DNA of 64,000 nt, taken from NCBI RefSeq assembly GCF_000238355.1, contig NZ_AHCA01000003.1, positions 310,001 to 374,000 on the forward strand, in the 5' to 3' direction. The position numbers and the translations under genes were made by a program. The DNA is from Pseudoalteromonas haloplanktis ATCC 14393. Its GTDB lineage: Bacteria > Pseudomonadota > Gammaproteobacteria > Enterobacterales > Alteromonadaceae. The notes below the pieces were generated by a model, which was not told where the DNA came from, made no database searches, and worked only from the letters and a program-made list of their open reading frames with translations. Below are positions 17,143 to 25,537 of the stretch, piece by piece. Within the stretch, counting starts at the first letter, position 1, and each line of letters starts with the position of its first letter.

Positions 17143-18615
17143 ATGGCGAATTATTTTAATACTCTTCCTTTACGTGAGCAGCTAGCACAACTAGCACAAT
17201 GTGAATTTATGGACCCGGCTGAATTTGCCGATGGCGTTGATGCACTTAAAGGTAAAAAGTTAGTGATTGTTGGTTGTGGCGCACAAGGTTTAAACCAAGG
17301 CCTTAACTTACGTGATTCGGGCTTAGATGTATCATACACATTACGTGATTCCGCGATTAGCGAACGTCGTCAATCATTTTTAAATGCATCAGAAAATGGT
17401 TTTACTGTTGGCACTTACGAAGAGTTGATCCCAACTGCTGATGTAGTTTTAAACCTAACACCTGATAAGCAACATACAGCCGTCGTAAATGCAATCATGC
17501 CTATGATGAAACAAGGCTCAACGCTTGCGTACTCACATGGTTTCAACATTGTTGAAGAAGGTATGCAAATACGCGAAGACATCACTGTTATTATGGTTGC
17601 CCCTAAGTGTCCAGGCTCTGAAGTACGTGAAGAATATAAACGCGGTTTTGGTGTACCAACACTTATCGCTGTTCATCCTGAAAATGACCCACAAGGGCAT
17701 GGTTTAGCGCAAGCGAAAGCCTACGCTGCTGGCACCGGTGGCCACCGTGCAGGGGTATTAAAATCATCATTTATTGCTGAAGTTAAGTCTGATTTAATGG
17801 GCGAACAAACCATCCTTTGCGGTATGTTACAAACAGGCTCAATCTTATGTTTTGATAAAATGATTGAAAAAGGCATTGATGCAGGTTACGCGTCAAAACT
17901 TATTCAATATGGTTGGGAAGTGATCACCGAAGCACTTAAATATGGTGGTGTTACCAATATGCTTGACCGTCTATCAAACCCTGCAAAAGTGAAAGCGTTT
18001 GAATTAAGTGAAGAATTAAAAGTCATCATGCGTCCACTTTATAACAAACATCAGGACGACATCATCGACGGCACATTCTCTCGTGTAATGATGGAAGATT
18101 GGGCAAATGATGATGCAAACCTATTAAAATGGCGTGCTGAAACTGCTGAAACTAATTTTGAAAAGACCCCTGCTGGTGATGTTGAAATCACTGAGCAAGA
18201 GTTTTTCGATAACGGTATTCTAATGGTTGCAATGGTTAAAGCTGGTGTTGAACTTGCGTTTGAAACTATGACAGCTGCAGGCATTATTGCTGAATCTGCA
18301 TATTATGAGTCACTGCATGAAACACCTTTAATTGCTAACACCATTGCACGTAAAAAATTATTCGAAATGAATCGTACCATTTCCGATACTGCTGAATATG
18401 GCTGTTACTTATATAACCATGCATGCTTACCACTGTTGCAAGACTTTATGCAAAATATCGACACCGATGTTATTGGTCGCGGTTTAGGTGAGCGTTGTAA
18501 CCATGTTGATAACCAAACCTTAATTGCCATCAACAAATCGCTGCGTGAGCACCCGGTTGAAATCATTGGTACTAAGTTACGCGGCTATATGTCTGCGATG
18601 AAAAAGATTGTTTAA
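17143..18615 (+). CDS. ilvC: Ketol-acid reductoisomerase, class II (IlvC)
   Basis: Catalyses NADPH-dependent isomeroreduction of acetolactate and acetohydroxybutyrate in valine, leucine and isoleucine synthesis. The 490-residue length marks the long class II enzyme, as in E. coli (491). The NADPH-binding loop [20 protein letters not shown], the [16 protein letters not shown] metal/substrate segment and the duplicated C-terminal helical knot domain are visible. The ATG at 17143 has AGGA 8 bp upstream and gives the [17 protein letters not shown] start known for this family. It is divergent from its activator ilvY and is followed by a terminator. Confidence 0.97.
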   Translation: MANYFNTLPLREQLAQLAQCEFMDPAEFADGVDALKGKKLVIVGCGAQGLNQGLNLRDSGLDVSYTLRDSAISERRQSFLNASENGFTVGTYEELIPTADVVLNLTPDKQHTAVVNAIMPMMKQGSTLAYSHGFNIVEEGMQIREDITVIMVAPKCPGSEVREEYKRGFGVPTLIAVHPENDPQGHGLAQAKAYAAGTGGHRAGVLKSSFIAEVKSDLMGEQTILCGMLQTGSILCFDKMIEKGIDAGYASKLIQYGWEVITEALKYGGVTNMLDRLSNPAKVKAFELSEELKVIMRPLYNKHQDDIIDGTFSRVMMEDWANDDANLLKWRAETAETNFEKTPAGDVEITEQEFFDNGILMVAMVKAGVELAFETMTAAGIIAESAYYESLHETPLIANTIARKKLFEMNRTISDTAEYGCYLYNHACLPLLQDFMQNIDTDVIGRGLGERCNHVDNQTLIAINKSLREHPVEIIGTKLRGYMSAMKKIV

Positions 18616-18649
18616 TACCCTGGACAATAAAAGTTTCGCTTGTTAGAAA

Positions 18650-18685
18650 CCAAGCCCACATGCTAAATGCAGTGGGCTTTTTCTA
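18650..18685 (+). terminator. Rho-independent terminator of ilvC
   Basis: AAGCCCAC (18652-18659) pairs with GTGGGCTT (18672-18679) and is followed by TTTTCT. Confidence 0.85.
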
Positions 18686-18812
18686 TTGTGTTTACAATTA
18701 AACTAAAACCTTGATTAAGTTGCTTCGTGAGTTATTACTCTATTTGGTTATAGAACAATCAGCAAAAACCATGCTAAAATGTACCCAATAGTTTGTAACT
18801 TTAGTACCCACA

Positions 18813-20726
18813 ATGTCTTATCAACGTCTTACTATCACCCGAAAAATCACGATGCTTGGGATCATAATTGCGTTATCTGTTGCCAGCTTAATCGGGATCA
18901 CCGCACTGTTATCAGCCAAAACGATTATTGAACAACGCATGATCCAATCAGAACTCCCCAGTAAATTACAGGCGATCGATAATTACATTAGTCTAGAAAT
19001 TAATAAATTACTCAGCGCTGCGGAGCAATTATCGAGTAACACGTTTATTTTAGAATGGGCAAAAAGTGGCAATAGCAATGATCAAACGTTAGTCACTGAG
19101 TTAAACCGAGTGGTAAAACAATACGACCTCGCTACAGCTTCGTGGGCTAATCGCGATACAGCACAGTATTGGAATCAAGAGGGCTTTTTACGTGTATTAG
19201 ATCGCCAACAAGATAATTGGTTTTTTGATTTTAAAAATTCACAACTCCCCTACTCTATTAGTCTGTACCAAGAACCTAATGGTGATATGAAAATGTTTGT
19301 TAATCATCAACAAACAAATGGTATTGGCTTAACAGGGCTTGCAAAAAGTATTGATGATATGCAAGCGCTGCTAAATAGATTTACAATCGAGCAAACTGGT
19401 TTTGTATTTATAGCTGACAATGACGGCTCGATTAAACTCCACCAAGATGCCAACATTGTGGGCAAAACAAGCCTAGATTCTTTGTATGGTACGCAAGTTA
19501 GTCGTCGGTTATTAACTAATAATGAGTTTAACTTACAAGAAGTTGAACTCAATGGTGATACATTTTTCATAGCAGCCAGCCCGATAAAAAATACACAGCT
19601 ATATGTGATTGCTCAGGTGTCAAAAAATGAAGTATTTGCTGGGATCACAACCTTACAATGGCAAATTTTAAGTTTCGCCATTGTTATTGCACTACTTGCA
19701 TGTGTGATCAGTTTTTTACTTGCCCGCTCCTTAGCTTCACCACTGTCAAAAATGGCAGAGTTATTCACCCGTTTAGGTTCTGGCGATGCGAATTTAGCCT
19801 ATCGCTTACCGCACAGTGAGCAACCAGAGCTAGCCGCGTTGGGAAATGGATTTAATCAGTTCATTAATAAAATTGAAACTGCAATTGCTCAAGTATCGCA
19901 CGAGAGTTTAGAAATTCGTCAAAGCTCAGATCAGGTCTTTACTCAAGCTAAACGTAATTCTCAAGCGATGGACAATCAAAAAGAGCAAACAATTTCAGTT
20001 GCAGCGGCTATCAACGAAATGGGAGCCACGGTACAAGAAATTGCCCACAGCGCCGCAACCGCAGCAAAACTTACCGAAGACAGTAAAGCAACAACGTTAC
20101 AAAGCCACCAGCAAGTAATGCAAAGCCAGCAAAGTATTACGGCGCTTGCCAGTGAAATAGATACAATTACAGGGCAAGTCAGCGAGCTTGCAAATAAAAC
20201 CCAAACAATTGCGAGTATCGTTGACTCTATTCGCGGTATCTCAGAGCAAACAAATTTATTAGCACTTAATGCCGCTATTGAGTCTGCTCGGGCTGGAGAG
20301 CACGGTAGAGGCTTTGCTGTCGTCGCTGATGAAGTAAGGGCACTGGCTAATCGGACATCGCAGTCAACTACCGAAATTCAAACTATGATTGAAGAGCTGG
20401 CAACAACAGCAACAAATGTAGTAGAACACATTGCCCAGTCAAAAACCAAGGCACAACACAGCGTATCGGCGATGCAAAACTCTGTGCAGTTGCTTGATGA
20501 AATTACCAATACAGCTAATGAGATCAATGATATGGCCACATTAATTGCTACCGCCACTGAAGAGCAAAGTAGCGTAGTTGCAGATGTGGGACGTAATATT
20601 GAGCAAATTAGTGAGATAAGTGACATAGCAATGCGTGAGCAAATTGATACCGAACAAGCAATAAAAGGGCTCGCCACAAGTGCACAAACATTAGCGCGCT
20701 TAGTTGCCACCTTTGAAAAACACTGA
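18813..20726 (+). CDS. Methyl-accepting chemotaxis protein
   Basis: A 637-residue chemoreceptor. TM1 is about residues 12-34, a periplasmic sensor of about 245 residues (Cache-like; [20 protein letters not shown] and [16 protein letters not shown] are typical of Cache folds), TM2 about 281-302, then HAMP and a long methylation/signalling coiled coil. The highly conserved hairpin tip appears as [20 protein letters not shown] followed by [18 protein letters not shown]. It is a single gene far from the che cluster at 46-55 kb, as is usual for receptors. Ligand unknown; no C-terminal CheR-binding pentapeptide is evident. Confidence 0.95.
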   Translation: MSYQRLTITRKITMLGIIIALSVASLIGITALLSAKTIIEQRMIQSELPSKLQAIDNYISLEINKLLSAAEQLSSNTFILEWAKSGNSNDQTLVTELNRVVKQYDLATASWANRDTAQYWNQEGFLRVLDRQQDNWFFDFKNSQLPYSISLYQEPNGDMKMFVNHQQTNGIGLTGLAKSIDDMQALLNRFTIEQTGFVFIADNDGSIKLHQDANIVGKTSLDSLYGTQVSRRLLTNNEFNLQEVELNGDTFFIAASPIKNTQLYVIAQVSKNEVFAGITTLQWQILSFAIVIALLACVISFLLARSLASPLSKMAELFTRLGSGDANLAYRLPHSEQPELAALGNGFNQFINKIETAIAQVSHESLEIRQSSDQVFTQAKRNSQAMDNQKEQTISVAAAINEMGATVQEIAHSAATAAKLTEDSKATTLQSHQQVMQSQQSITALASEIDTITGQVSELANKTQTIASIVDSIRGISEQTNLLALNAAIESARAGEHGRGFAVVADEVRALANRTSQSTTEIQTMIEELATTATNVVEHIAQSKTKAQHSVSAMQNSVQLLDEITNTANEINDMATLIATATEEQSSVVADVGRNIEQISEISDIAMREQIDTEQAIKGLATSAQTLARLVATFEKH

Positions 20727-20806
20727 CACAGTTTGTAACAGTTAAAATCCACGCCAACTAAAAATAGACTAAACTTAATAAGTCAGTATTTAGTTGGGGT
20801 GTGATT

Positions 20807-22006
20807 ATGACAACATTAACTAGCTCTTCTAAGTTAGCCGTTATTTGCGTATTGTGCTTTTTATCAGCTTGCACTAATACATCTAATATCCCATTACTCA
20901 CTGCACCGATAGTGGCAAATAACCCATCCTTCACGGTCTACCCAGTAGAGAGCCATGCTGAAATATTCGCTTTAAACGATAAAATAACTCAACAGCTTGA
21001 TTTAGCCTTTCCAAGCAATAAGCGCAATCTAAATAACACTAAGAAATTGTTAAACTTTTTACTAGAAAATGGTGATGCATCATTATCATATCAAGCTGGG
21101 GCGACCTTAACAGCCAATCAAGCATACAATGATTTAAACGCCAATTGTTTATCTTTATCAATTTTAGCTTATAGCATGGCGGAATATTTAGGCCTGCACG
21201 GACAATTTCAGACAGTGCATATTCCAGAGTATTGGGCAGTAAGTAACGGCTATAATTTATTAACTGGGCATATAAATTTAGTGGTTAAGCAGCAACGTAA
21301 TACTTCTACCAGCAGCAATGTTACTTATCTTTATAATAATGAAAACTCACTCATTATTGACTTTGATCCCAACTCGCGTAGTGAGAAGTTTAAAACAACA
21401 CCAATCACAAAGCAGCGAATTACAGCTATGTTTTATAATAACAAAGGCGCAACAGCGATGCTAAATGGTCTGTACGACTTAGCTTACAGCTATTATTTAG
21501 CCGCTACTAAAGTAGATGAAAGTTATTCAGGTGCTTGGGGGAACTTAGCGGTGTTGCTGCGCTTACATTCACAATACGCGAACGCCGAACTAGCCTATAA
21601 CTTTGCAATAGCACTAAACCCTGACAATAACACTGCACTGGGCAATTTAGCACTGCTGTATCAACTTACCGAACGAGGTGAGCTTGCTGATGAGATTTTG
21701 ACTAAGCTTGACTTAAAACGTCAAACTAATCCCTATTATCATGTTGCTTTAGGTAACGATGCGTACCTGATTAAAAACTATCAAGATGCTATTAAACACT
21801 TTAACAAAGCCAAACTTATTGATAGACAGATCCATGATAGCTACTTTGGTTTGGCACGTACCTATTATCAATTAGGTGATTTTAAGCAAGCATATATGCA
21901 ACTGCGTTTTGCTAATAAGTACGCTGATTTTGATCACGACAAACAGCGTTATCAAAATAAACTACAGGCTCTCAGTGAAATGACTGCCAAGGTGGATAAC
22001 CATTAA
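20807..22006 (+). CDS. TPR lipoprotein with transglutaminase-like domain
   Basis: A 399-residue lipoprotein: signal peptide with lipobox LSAC (Cys22). Residues about 55-190 look like a transglutaminase/papain-like fold, with Cys114 in NANCLSLSILAY, His155 in TGHINLVV and Asp185 or Asp187 in IIDFDP as a candidate triad. From about 210 to 385 there are five or so TPR-type repeats (for example AGWGNLAVLLRLHSQYANAEL-like units). I start at the ATG at 20807 with GGGG 7 bp upstream; a GTG at 20801 also fits. It overlaps the next gene, an exported M28 peptidase, suggesting joint function in the envelope. Substrate unknown. Confidence 0.75.
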   Translation: MTTLTSSSKLAVICVLCFLSACTNTSNIPLLTAPIVANNPSFTVYPVESHAEIFALNDKITQQLDLAFPSNKRNLNNTKKLLNFLLENGDASLSYQAGATLTANQAYNDLNANCLSLSILAYSMAEYLGLHGQFQTVHIPEYWAVSNGYNLLTGHINLVVKQQRNTSTSSNVTYLYNNENSLIIDFDPNSRSEKFKTTPITKQRITAMFYNNKGATAMLNGLYDLAYSYYLAATKVDESYSGAWGNLAVLLRLHSQYANAELAYNFAIALNPDNNTALGNLALLYQLTERGELADEILTKLDLKRQTNPYYHVALGNDAYLIKNYQDAIKHFNKAKLIDRQIHDSYFGLARTYYQLGDFKQAYMQLRFANKYADFDHDKQRYQNKLQALSEMTAKVDNH

Positions 22007-22916
22007 GCTAATTATTCTGATCCTGAGTATTCTATTTTCTGTTACCGCTTATGCAAACAATGCAAACCAGCAACTCATTTGTGACTTAAATTACCTAAGC
22101 TCAGCGGCCTTAAATGGCCGTAAAACCAATACGCCTGATGCCGTTGCCAGCGCTGAGTATATTAATCGACGCTTGCAGCAACTTGGCTATCAAAGTCAGT
22201 TACAACCGTTTAGCTATACCGCTGGTTTTTTTACTGAAATGTCAGGGCAGAATGTAGTGGCCACTTTAATGCCCTCACACCCCGTCAAAGCTCATGTGAT
22301 ACTCACAGCTCATTACGATCATTTAGGTAAGCAAGGTGATAGCTTATATGCTGGCGCCAATGACAATGCCAGTGGTGTTAGCGCGTTACTATTTTTAGCT
22401 GCACAGTTTGCTGAAACAATCCTACCCTTTCAAATTAGTTTTGTTGCAACCGATGCTGAGGAAAATGGCTTACATGGGGCAAAATTTTTTGTAAGCCAGT
22501 TACCCCCTGACGATTCCGTCACCATACTCAACATTAATTTAGATATGTTAGCCGTGAGTAGAGCAGATAAGACCTTGTACGCATTTACATCCTATGCACA
22601 GCGCCATGCATTACAAAGTCAATTATCTGCTATCACCAGCGATACGATAAAGATTAAAGTTACCAGTTCCTCTAATACGATGAACCGGCTCAATCAAGGA
22701 AGTAATATAGATTGGCGCCGAGCAAGCGACCATTATGCTTTTGCTAAAGCGGGGTTTGCTTATATCTACTTTGGGATGGGTTATGATCCGCATCACCACC
22801 AACGCTCTGATCTGCTAAGTAATATTGATCAAAACTTATACATTGAGGCGGTCAATTATATTACACAATTTATTCAGCAACTTGATATGACTAAACTGAC
22901 GGAAGCTGCCCAGTAG
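22002..22916 (+). CDS. Exported M28 family metallopeptidase, probable AUU start codon
   Basis: A zinc-dependent aminopeptidase-type enzyme (M28). Metal-ligand motifs are all present: AHYDHLG, the GANDNASG Asp, the ATDAEENG catalytic and ligand Glu pair, NLDMLAVS, and the late His in ASDHYAF. Between the last in-frame stop at 21981 and the TTG at 22173 there is no ATG, GTG or TTG, yet that stretch encodes a clear signal peptide (KLIILILSILFSVTAYA) and conserved family sequence. The best initiation codon is ATT at 22002, with AAGGTGG 7 bp before it and overlap with the upstream stop codon (ATTAA). CTG codons at 22017 or 22023 are less likely because they shorten the signal peptide. The 3' end overlaps the convergent GIY-YIG gene by 26 bp. 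Confidence 0.8.
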   Translation: MKLIILILSILFSVTAYANNANQQLICDLNYLSSAALNGRKTNTPDAVASAEYINRRLQQLGYQSQLQPFSYTAGFFTEMSGQNVVATLMPSHPVKAHVILTAHYDHLGKQGDSLYAGANDNASGVSALLFLAAQFAETILPFQISFVATDAEENGLHGAKFFVSQLPPDDSVTILNINLDMLAVSRADKTLYAFTSYAQRHALQSQLSAITSDTIKIKVTSSSNTMNRLNQGSNIDWRRASDHYAFAKAGFAYIYFGMGYDPHHHQRSDLLSNIDQNLYIEAVNYITQFIQQLDMTKLTEAAQ

Positions 22917-23211
22917 CAACAAATTCGCGTTTTTGCGCTTTGCTTAATTGTTTAATTTTTATTTCAAGCTTTGTCGCCTCACTTCGAGAGCCCACTTCAC
23001 ATTGATAAATGAGTATCAACGGCCCTTTTCCTTTTAAGTTTTTGGCTCCCTTACCGGCCTGATGTGTAGCAAAACGTTTCGCTACATTTGTACTGATCCC
23101 TGTATACCAATGGCCGAAACGAGTTTGTACAATATAAAGCGACCAAATCGCGATATTGATTTGTGTACTATTTCTCGCGTTAGTTAAACTTTTAGCTGAC
23201 TGCGAGGTCAA
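22891..23211 (-). CDS. GIY-YIG nuclease superfamily protein, YhbQ/UPF0213-like
   Basis: A 106-residue single-domain protein. The two signature strands appear as SLYIV and WYTGIS, followed by the conserved Arg in AKRFATHQAGKGAKNLKGKG and the Glu in the LEIKIKQLSKAQKREF helix, as in E. coli YhbQ. YhbQ-type proteins have reported DNA endonuclease activity in vitro, but their physiological role is unsettled. The N-terminal 20 residues are longer than usual and poorly conserved, so translation may start further in, although no better-placed ATG is evident. It is convergent with the M28 gene, overlapping by 26 bp, and divergent from bamE. Confidence 0.85.
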   Translation of the reverse strand: MTSQSAKSLTNARNSTQINIAIWSLYIVQTRFGHWYTGISTNVAKRFATHQAGKGAKNLKGKGPLILIYQCEVGSRSEATKLEIKIKQLSKAQKREFVATGQLPSV

Positions 23212-23330
23212 AATTATGCTCCAAACATCAATAGTTAAAATTAAGTCACAAACAATTGCCTAAAAGGGTTTTACCTTAAGTGACTAATCGGTATCATGCA
23301 GTTTATAAAAAATAAGGATCCAAACAAACA

Positions 23331-23690
23331 ATGCAGTCGTTAAAAACTTTTTCTCTTTGGCTTATCGTTGCTCTCACATTAAGTGCAACCGCAGGTTGTT
23401 CTAGTTGGGTTTATCGTATCAATATCCCACAAGGTAACTTTTTAGAACAAAGCGATGTTGATAAACTTCGCGTCAGCATGACCCGAGAGCAAGTACTTTA
23501 TGTATTAGGCAAACCCGTTGCTGAAGACGCTTTCGATAAAAACACGTGGCACTATTTATACTCTTTTAACCTTGGCCGTGATAATGAACAACGCAAATCA
23601 CTGACGGTTGTATTTGAAAATGAAAAACTGCAGTCAATTAGCGGTGACTATGAACAACCAGCTGAGTTTAACACTCCGCTTGAACAGTAG
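23331..23690 (+). CDS. bamE: Outer-membrane protein assembly factor BamE
   Basis: A small outer-membrane lipoprotein (119 residues) of the BAM complex, which folds beta-barrel proteins and is stabilised by BamE through BamA and BamD contacts. The lipobox is TAGC with Cys23. The family core is intact: VYRINIPQGNFLEQSDVDKL, GMT-like SMTREQVLYVLGKP and DTWHYLY-like NTWHYLYSF. It is transcribed singly, with a terminator 26 bp after the stop, and lies near rnfH and ratA as in many gammaproteobacteria (bamE-rnfH-ratA-smpB). Confidence 0.95.
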   Translation: MQSLKTFSLWLIVALTLSATAGCSSWVYRINIPQGNFLEQSDVDKLRVSMTREQVLYVLGKPVAEDAFDKNTWHYLYSFNLGRDNEQRKSLTVVFENEKLQSISGDYEQPAEFNTPLEQ

Positions 23691-23715
23691 TGCGAAAAGT
23701 GCACAAAATGATAAC

Positions 23716-23745
23716 AAAAAGGTTAGCTACAGCTAACCTTTTTTA
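23716..23745 (+). terminator. Rho-independent terminator of bamE
   Basis: AAAAAGGTTAGCT pairs with AGCTAACCTTTTTT across a 2-base loop; it is close to symmetrical and could act in both directions. Confidence 0.88.
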
Positions 23746-23750
23746 GTTTT

Positions 23751-23959
23751 ATACCAATCGTGTTAAGTTACTGACCATTTATAGCGACAGATAAATGGCG
23801 TGATAACAAGGCATAAATTTTGACATCTAGTTGTTCTCGGCAATTGCTCCTGCATTGCTCTACCTCCTGCATCCATGCAGTCGTACATGAAAAATTTATA
23901 ACGCAGTTAGCGCTTTATTTAGCCCGCTAGAATGGTTAAATATTTAAGTCGATTGGTAT
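23751..23959. repeat. MITE-like palindromic repeat element, about 209 bp
   Basis: The element is bounded by perfect 10-bp terminal inverted repeats, ATACCAATCG at 23751-23760 and CGATTGGTAT at 23950-23959, which extend imperfectly (13 of the next 20 positions match). Inner arms also pair (for example GCATAAATTTT near 23811 with AAAATTTATAACGC near 23890), so the transcript could fold as one long hairpin. It has no ORF. It fills the gap between the bamE terminator and the rnfH stop. A 26-bp copy of its right end lies at 31822-31847. This is direct observation; mobility is inference. Confidence 0.7.
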
Positions 23960-23961
23960 TA

Positions 23962-24294
23962 TCACTTCGTTTTATCCAAAGGCCGCCCACCGGTGACTTT
24001 ATTTGCACGACCTTCGTCTTTTGCTTTTTCAGCACGTTTACGCCTCGCGTCTTTAGGGTCTGCAATTAAAGGTCGATAAATTTCAATTCGGTCACCATCC
24101 TCAACCACTTGGTTAAGCTTACAGGTACGATTCCAAATACCTAAGGTAAGTGCTAAACCGTCAATCTCTGGGCACTTAGCAAGAATACCTGATTGGATCA
24201 CAGCCTCTTCAGCCGTTGTCCCTGCTGGCACTTCAACGAGTAAACTGGTTGCGGTTGTTGGCAACGCATATACTACTTCAACTTTTATCATCAT
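23962..24294 (-). CDS. rnfH: RnfH family ubiquitin-fold protein
   Basis: A 110-residue beta-grasp protein (UPF0125) of unknown biochemical role, named after its proximity to rnf genes in some bacteria. The start IKVEVVYALPTTATSLLVEV, the TTAEEAVIQSGI helix and the closing DGDRIEIYRPLIADPKDARR segment are diagnostic. The C-terminal Lys/Arg-rich tail is common in gammaproteobacterial members. The ATG overlaps the ratA stop as ATGATGA, so translation is coupled. RatA and RnfH together form a toxin-antitoxin-like pair in position only; antitoxin activity of RnfH is not established. Confidence 0.92.
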   Translation of the reverse strand: MMIKVEVVYALPTTATSLLVEVPAGTTAEEAVIQSGILAKCPEIDGLALTLGIWNRTCKLNQVVEDGDRIEIYRPLIADPKDARRKRAEKAKDEGRANKVTGGRPLDKTK

Positions 24295-24728
24295 CGTGGT
24301 CCATATACTTGTTTCGCTCGCTGAGTAAAGGCATTTACCATGTTTTTTGCAACATCATTAAATATTCTACCAAATGCCAGCTCAATAAGCTTACTGGCAA
24401 ATTCAAACTCAAGCTGTAACTGAACTTTACAAGCATTATCATCTAACACTTGAAAATGCCAACGCCCTTGTAGCGCTTTAAATGGGCCATCCACTAAACG
24501 CAATATCACGGTATTTTCGTCTTCAAATGTGTTTTCTGTCGTAAACCATTTTTTTATGCCTGCTTTAGAGATTTCTAAACTGGCGGTCATGGTATTGTCT
24601 TGCAAAGCGATAACTTTCGCATCTGAGCAATGGGGTAAAAACTCAGGATAAGCATCCACATCATTGACTAAATCAAACATTTCTTTGCTGCTATACATTA
24701 CTAGCGCACTTTTTTCTATTTGTGGCAT
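24291..24728 (-). CDS. ratA: RatA-like SRPBCC/START-domain protein (ribosome association toxin family)
   Basis: A 145-residue START-like protein. In E. coli RatA (YfjG) was reported to bind 50S subunits and block 70S formation; eukaryotic and other bacterial relatives (Coq10 type) bind ubiquinone, so the normal role may be lipid or quinone binding. Core features are MPQIEKSALVMYSSKEMFDL, NDVDAYPEFLPHC and the C-terminal helix FNDVAKNMVNAFTQRAKQVY. I take the ATG at 24728, which has GGGAG 5 bp upstream; a TTG four codons earlier would place that site inside the gene. It is divergent from smpB and overlaps rnfH by 4 bp. Confidence 0.9.
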   Translation of the reverse strand: MPQIEKSALVMYSSKEMFDLVNDVDAYPEFLPHCSDAKVIALQDNTMTASLEISKAGIKKWFTTENTFEDENTVILRLVDGPFKALQGRWHFQVLDDNACKVQLQLEFEFASKLIELAFGRIFNDVAKNMVNAFTQRAKQVYGPR

Positions 24729-24858
24729 ACTCACTCCCAACTGTGTGGGCGAATTTTAGCAAGCTTTGCGTTTTTCCCCAAACTTTCCTGGCGCTTTATT
24801 TACAGACATTTTTTTACAGGCAAAAATAAAAAATCGATGTAAAAAGCAGAGCTTTACG

Positions 24859-24864
24859 TATAAT
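24859..24864 (+). promoter_or_regulatory. -10 box of smpB
   Basis: A perfect TATAAT ends 10 bp before the smpB ATG. Transcription would begin about 3-5 bases before the start codon, giving an almost leaderless mRNA; no -35 consensus at normal spacing was found. Confidence 0.5.
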
Positions 24865-24874
24865 ATGGGCCACT

Positions 24875-25351
24875 ATGGCTAAGAAAAATTCTAAATCGAC
24901 AAGTAATACTATCGCGCTCAATAAAAAGGCGCGTCATGAGTATTTTTTACACGACAAGTTTGAGGCAGGTGTTGAACTGCAAGGCTGGGAAGTAAAAAGC
25001 ATCCGAGCGGGCAAAGTAAACATCTCTGAAACGTACATTCACCTTAAAAATGGCGAAGCGTTTTTGCTTGGCAGTCAAATACAGCCACTCAATAGCGCTT
25101 CAACCCATGTTATTTGCGATCCATTACGTTATCGCAAGTTATTATTAAGCAGACGCGAGCTGGACCGTTTAGTTGGTGCAACTGAGCGTGACGGCTATTC
25201 ATTAATTGCCACCGCCATGTATTGGAAAAAATGCTGGGTGAAACTAGAGTTCCACTTAGGTAAAGGTAAAAAAATGCATGACAAACGCGAAGACGGCAAA
25301 AACAAAGACTGGTCTCGCGAAAAAGAACGGTTAATGAAGCACAAAGTTTAA
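24875..25351 (+). CDS. smpB: SsrA-binding protein SmpB
   Basis: Binds tmRNA and delivers it to stalled ribosomes for trans-translation. The 158-residue protein shows all family landmarks: [35 protein letters not shown], the [13 protein letters not shown] helix and the basic C-terminal tail ending [11 protein letters not shown] that inserts into the mRNA channel. It is divergent from ratA, the standard gammaproteobacterial order. The tmRNA gene (ssrA) is not found beside it in this window. A terminator follows at once. Confidence 0.97.
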   Translation: MAKKNSKSTSNTIALNKKARHEYFLHDKFEAGVELQGWEVKSIRAGKVNISETYIHLKNGEAFLLGSQIQPLNSASTHVICDPLRYRKLLLSRRELDRLVGATERDGYSLIATAMYWKKCWVKLEFHLGKGKKMHDKREDGKNKDWSREKERLMKHKV

Positions 25352-25368
25352 TATACATCTTACCCCCT

Positions 25369-25397
25369 AAAAACGCCTAACTCAGTTAGGCGTTTTT
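25369..25397 (+). terminator. Rho-independent terminator of smpB
   Basis: A near-perfect palindrome with CGCCTAAC/GTTAGGCG core, flanked by A-run and T-run. Confidence 0.88.
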
Positions 25398-25456
25398 ATT
25401 TTCTTCCTTAAAAACTCTTAGTAACTGTATTGATTACAGCTCCAAATTTAAACAGC

Positions 25457-25487
25457 TTGACAACATAATAATTACATGATATTCATG
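25457..25487 (+). promoter_or_regulatory. Candidate promoter with palindrome upstream of the TonB-dependent receptor
   Basis: TTGACA (25457-25462) is followed after 17 bp by TATTCA (25480-25485). The -10 overlaps an inverted repeat CATGA-TAT-TCATG (25475-25487), a possible repressor site. An AT-rich stretch further down (25507-25520) loosely resembles half a Fur box but is not convincing. Confidence 0.35.
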
Positions 25488-25537
25488 TTACCGGTTTCAG
25501 TACCAATTATAATTATCATGACAACAAGGATTTAAGG

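Noticed and set aside
25352..25537. Possible tmRNA (ssrA) next to smpB
   Set aside because: The gap is too short and shows only the smpB terminator and the receptor promoter; no tRNA-like ends or tag-coding sequence.
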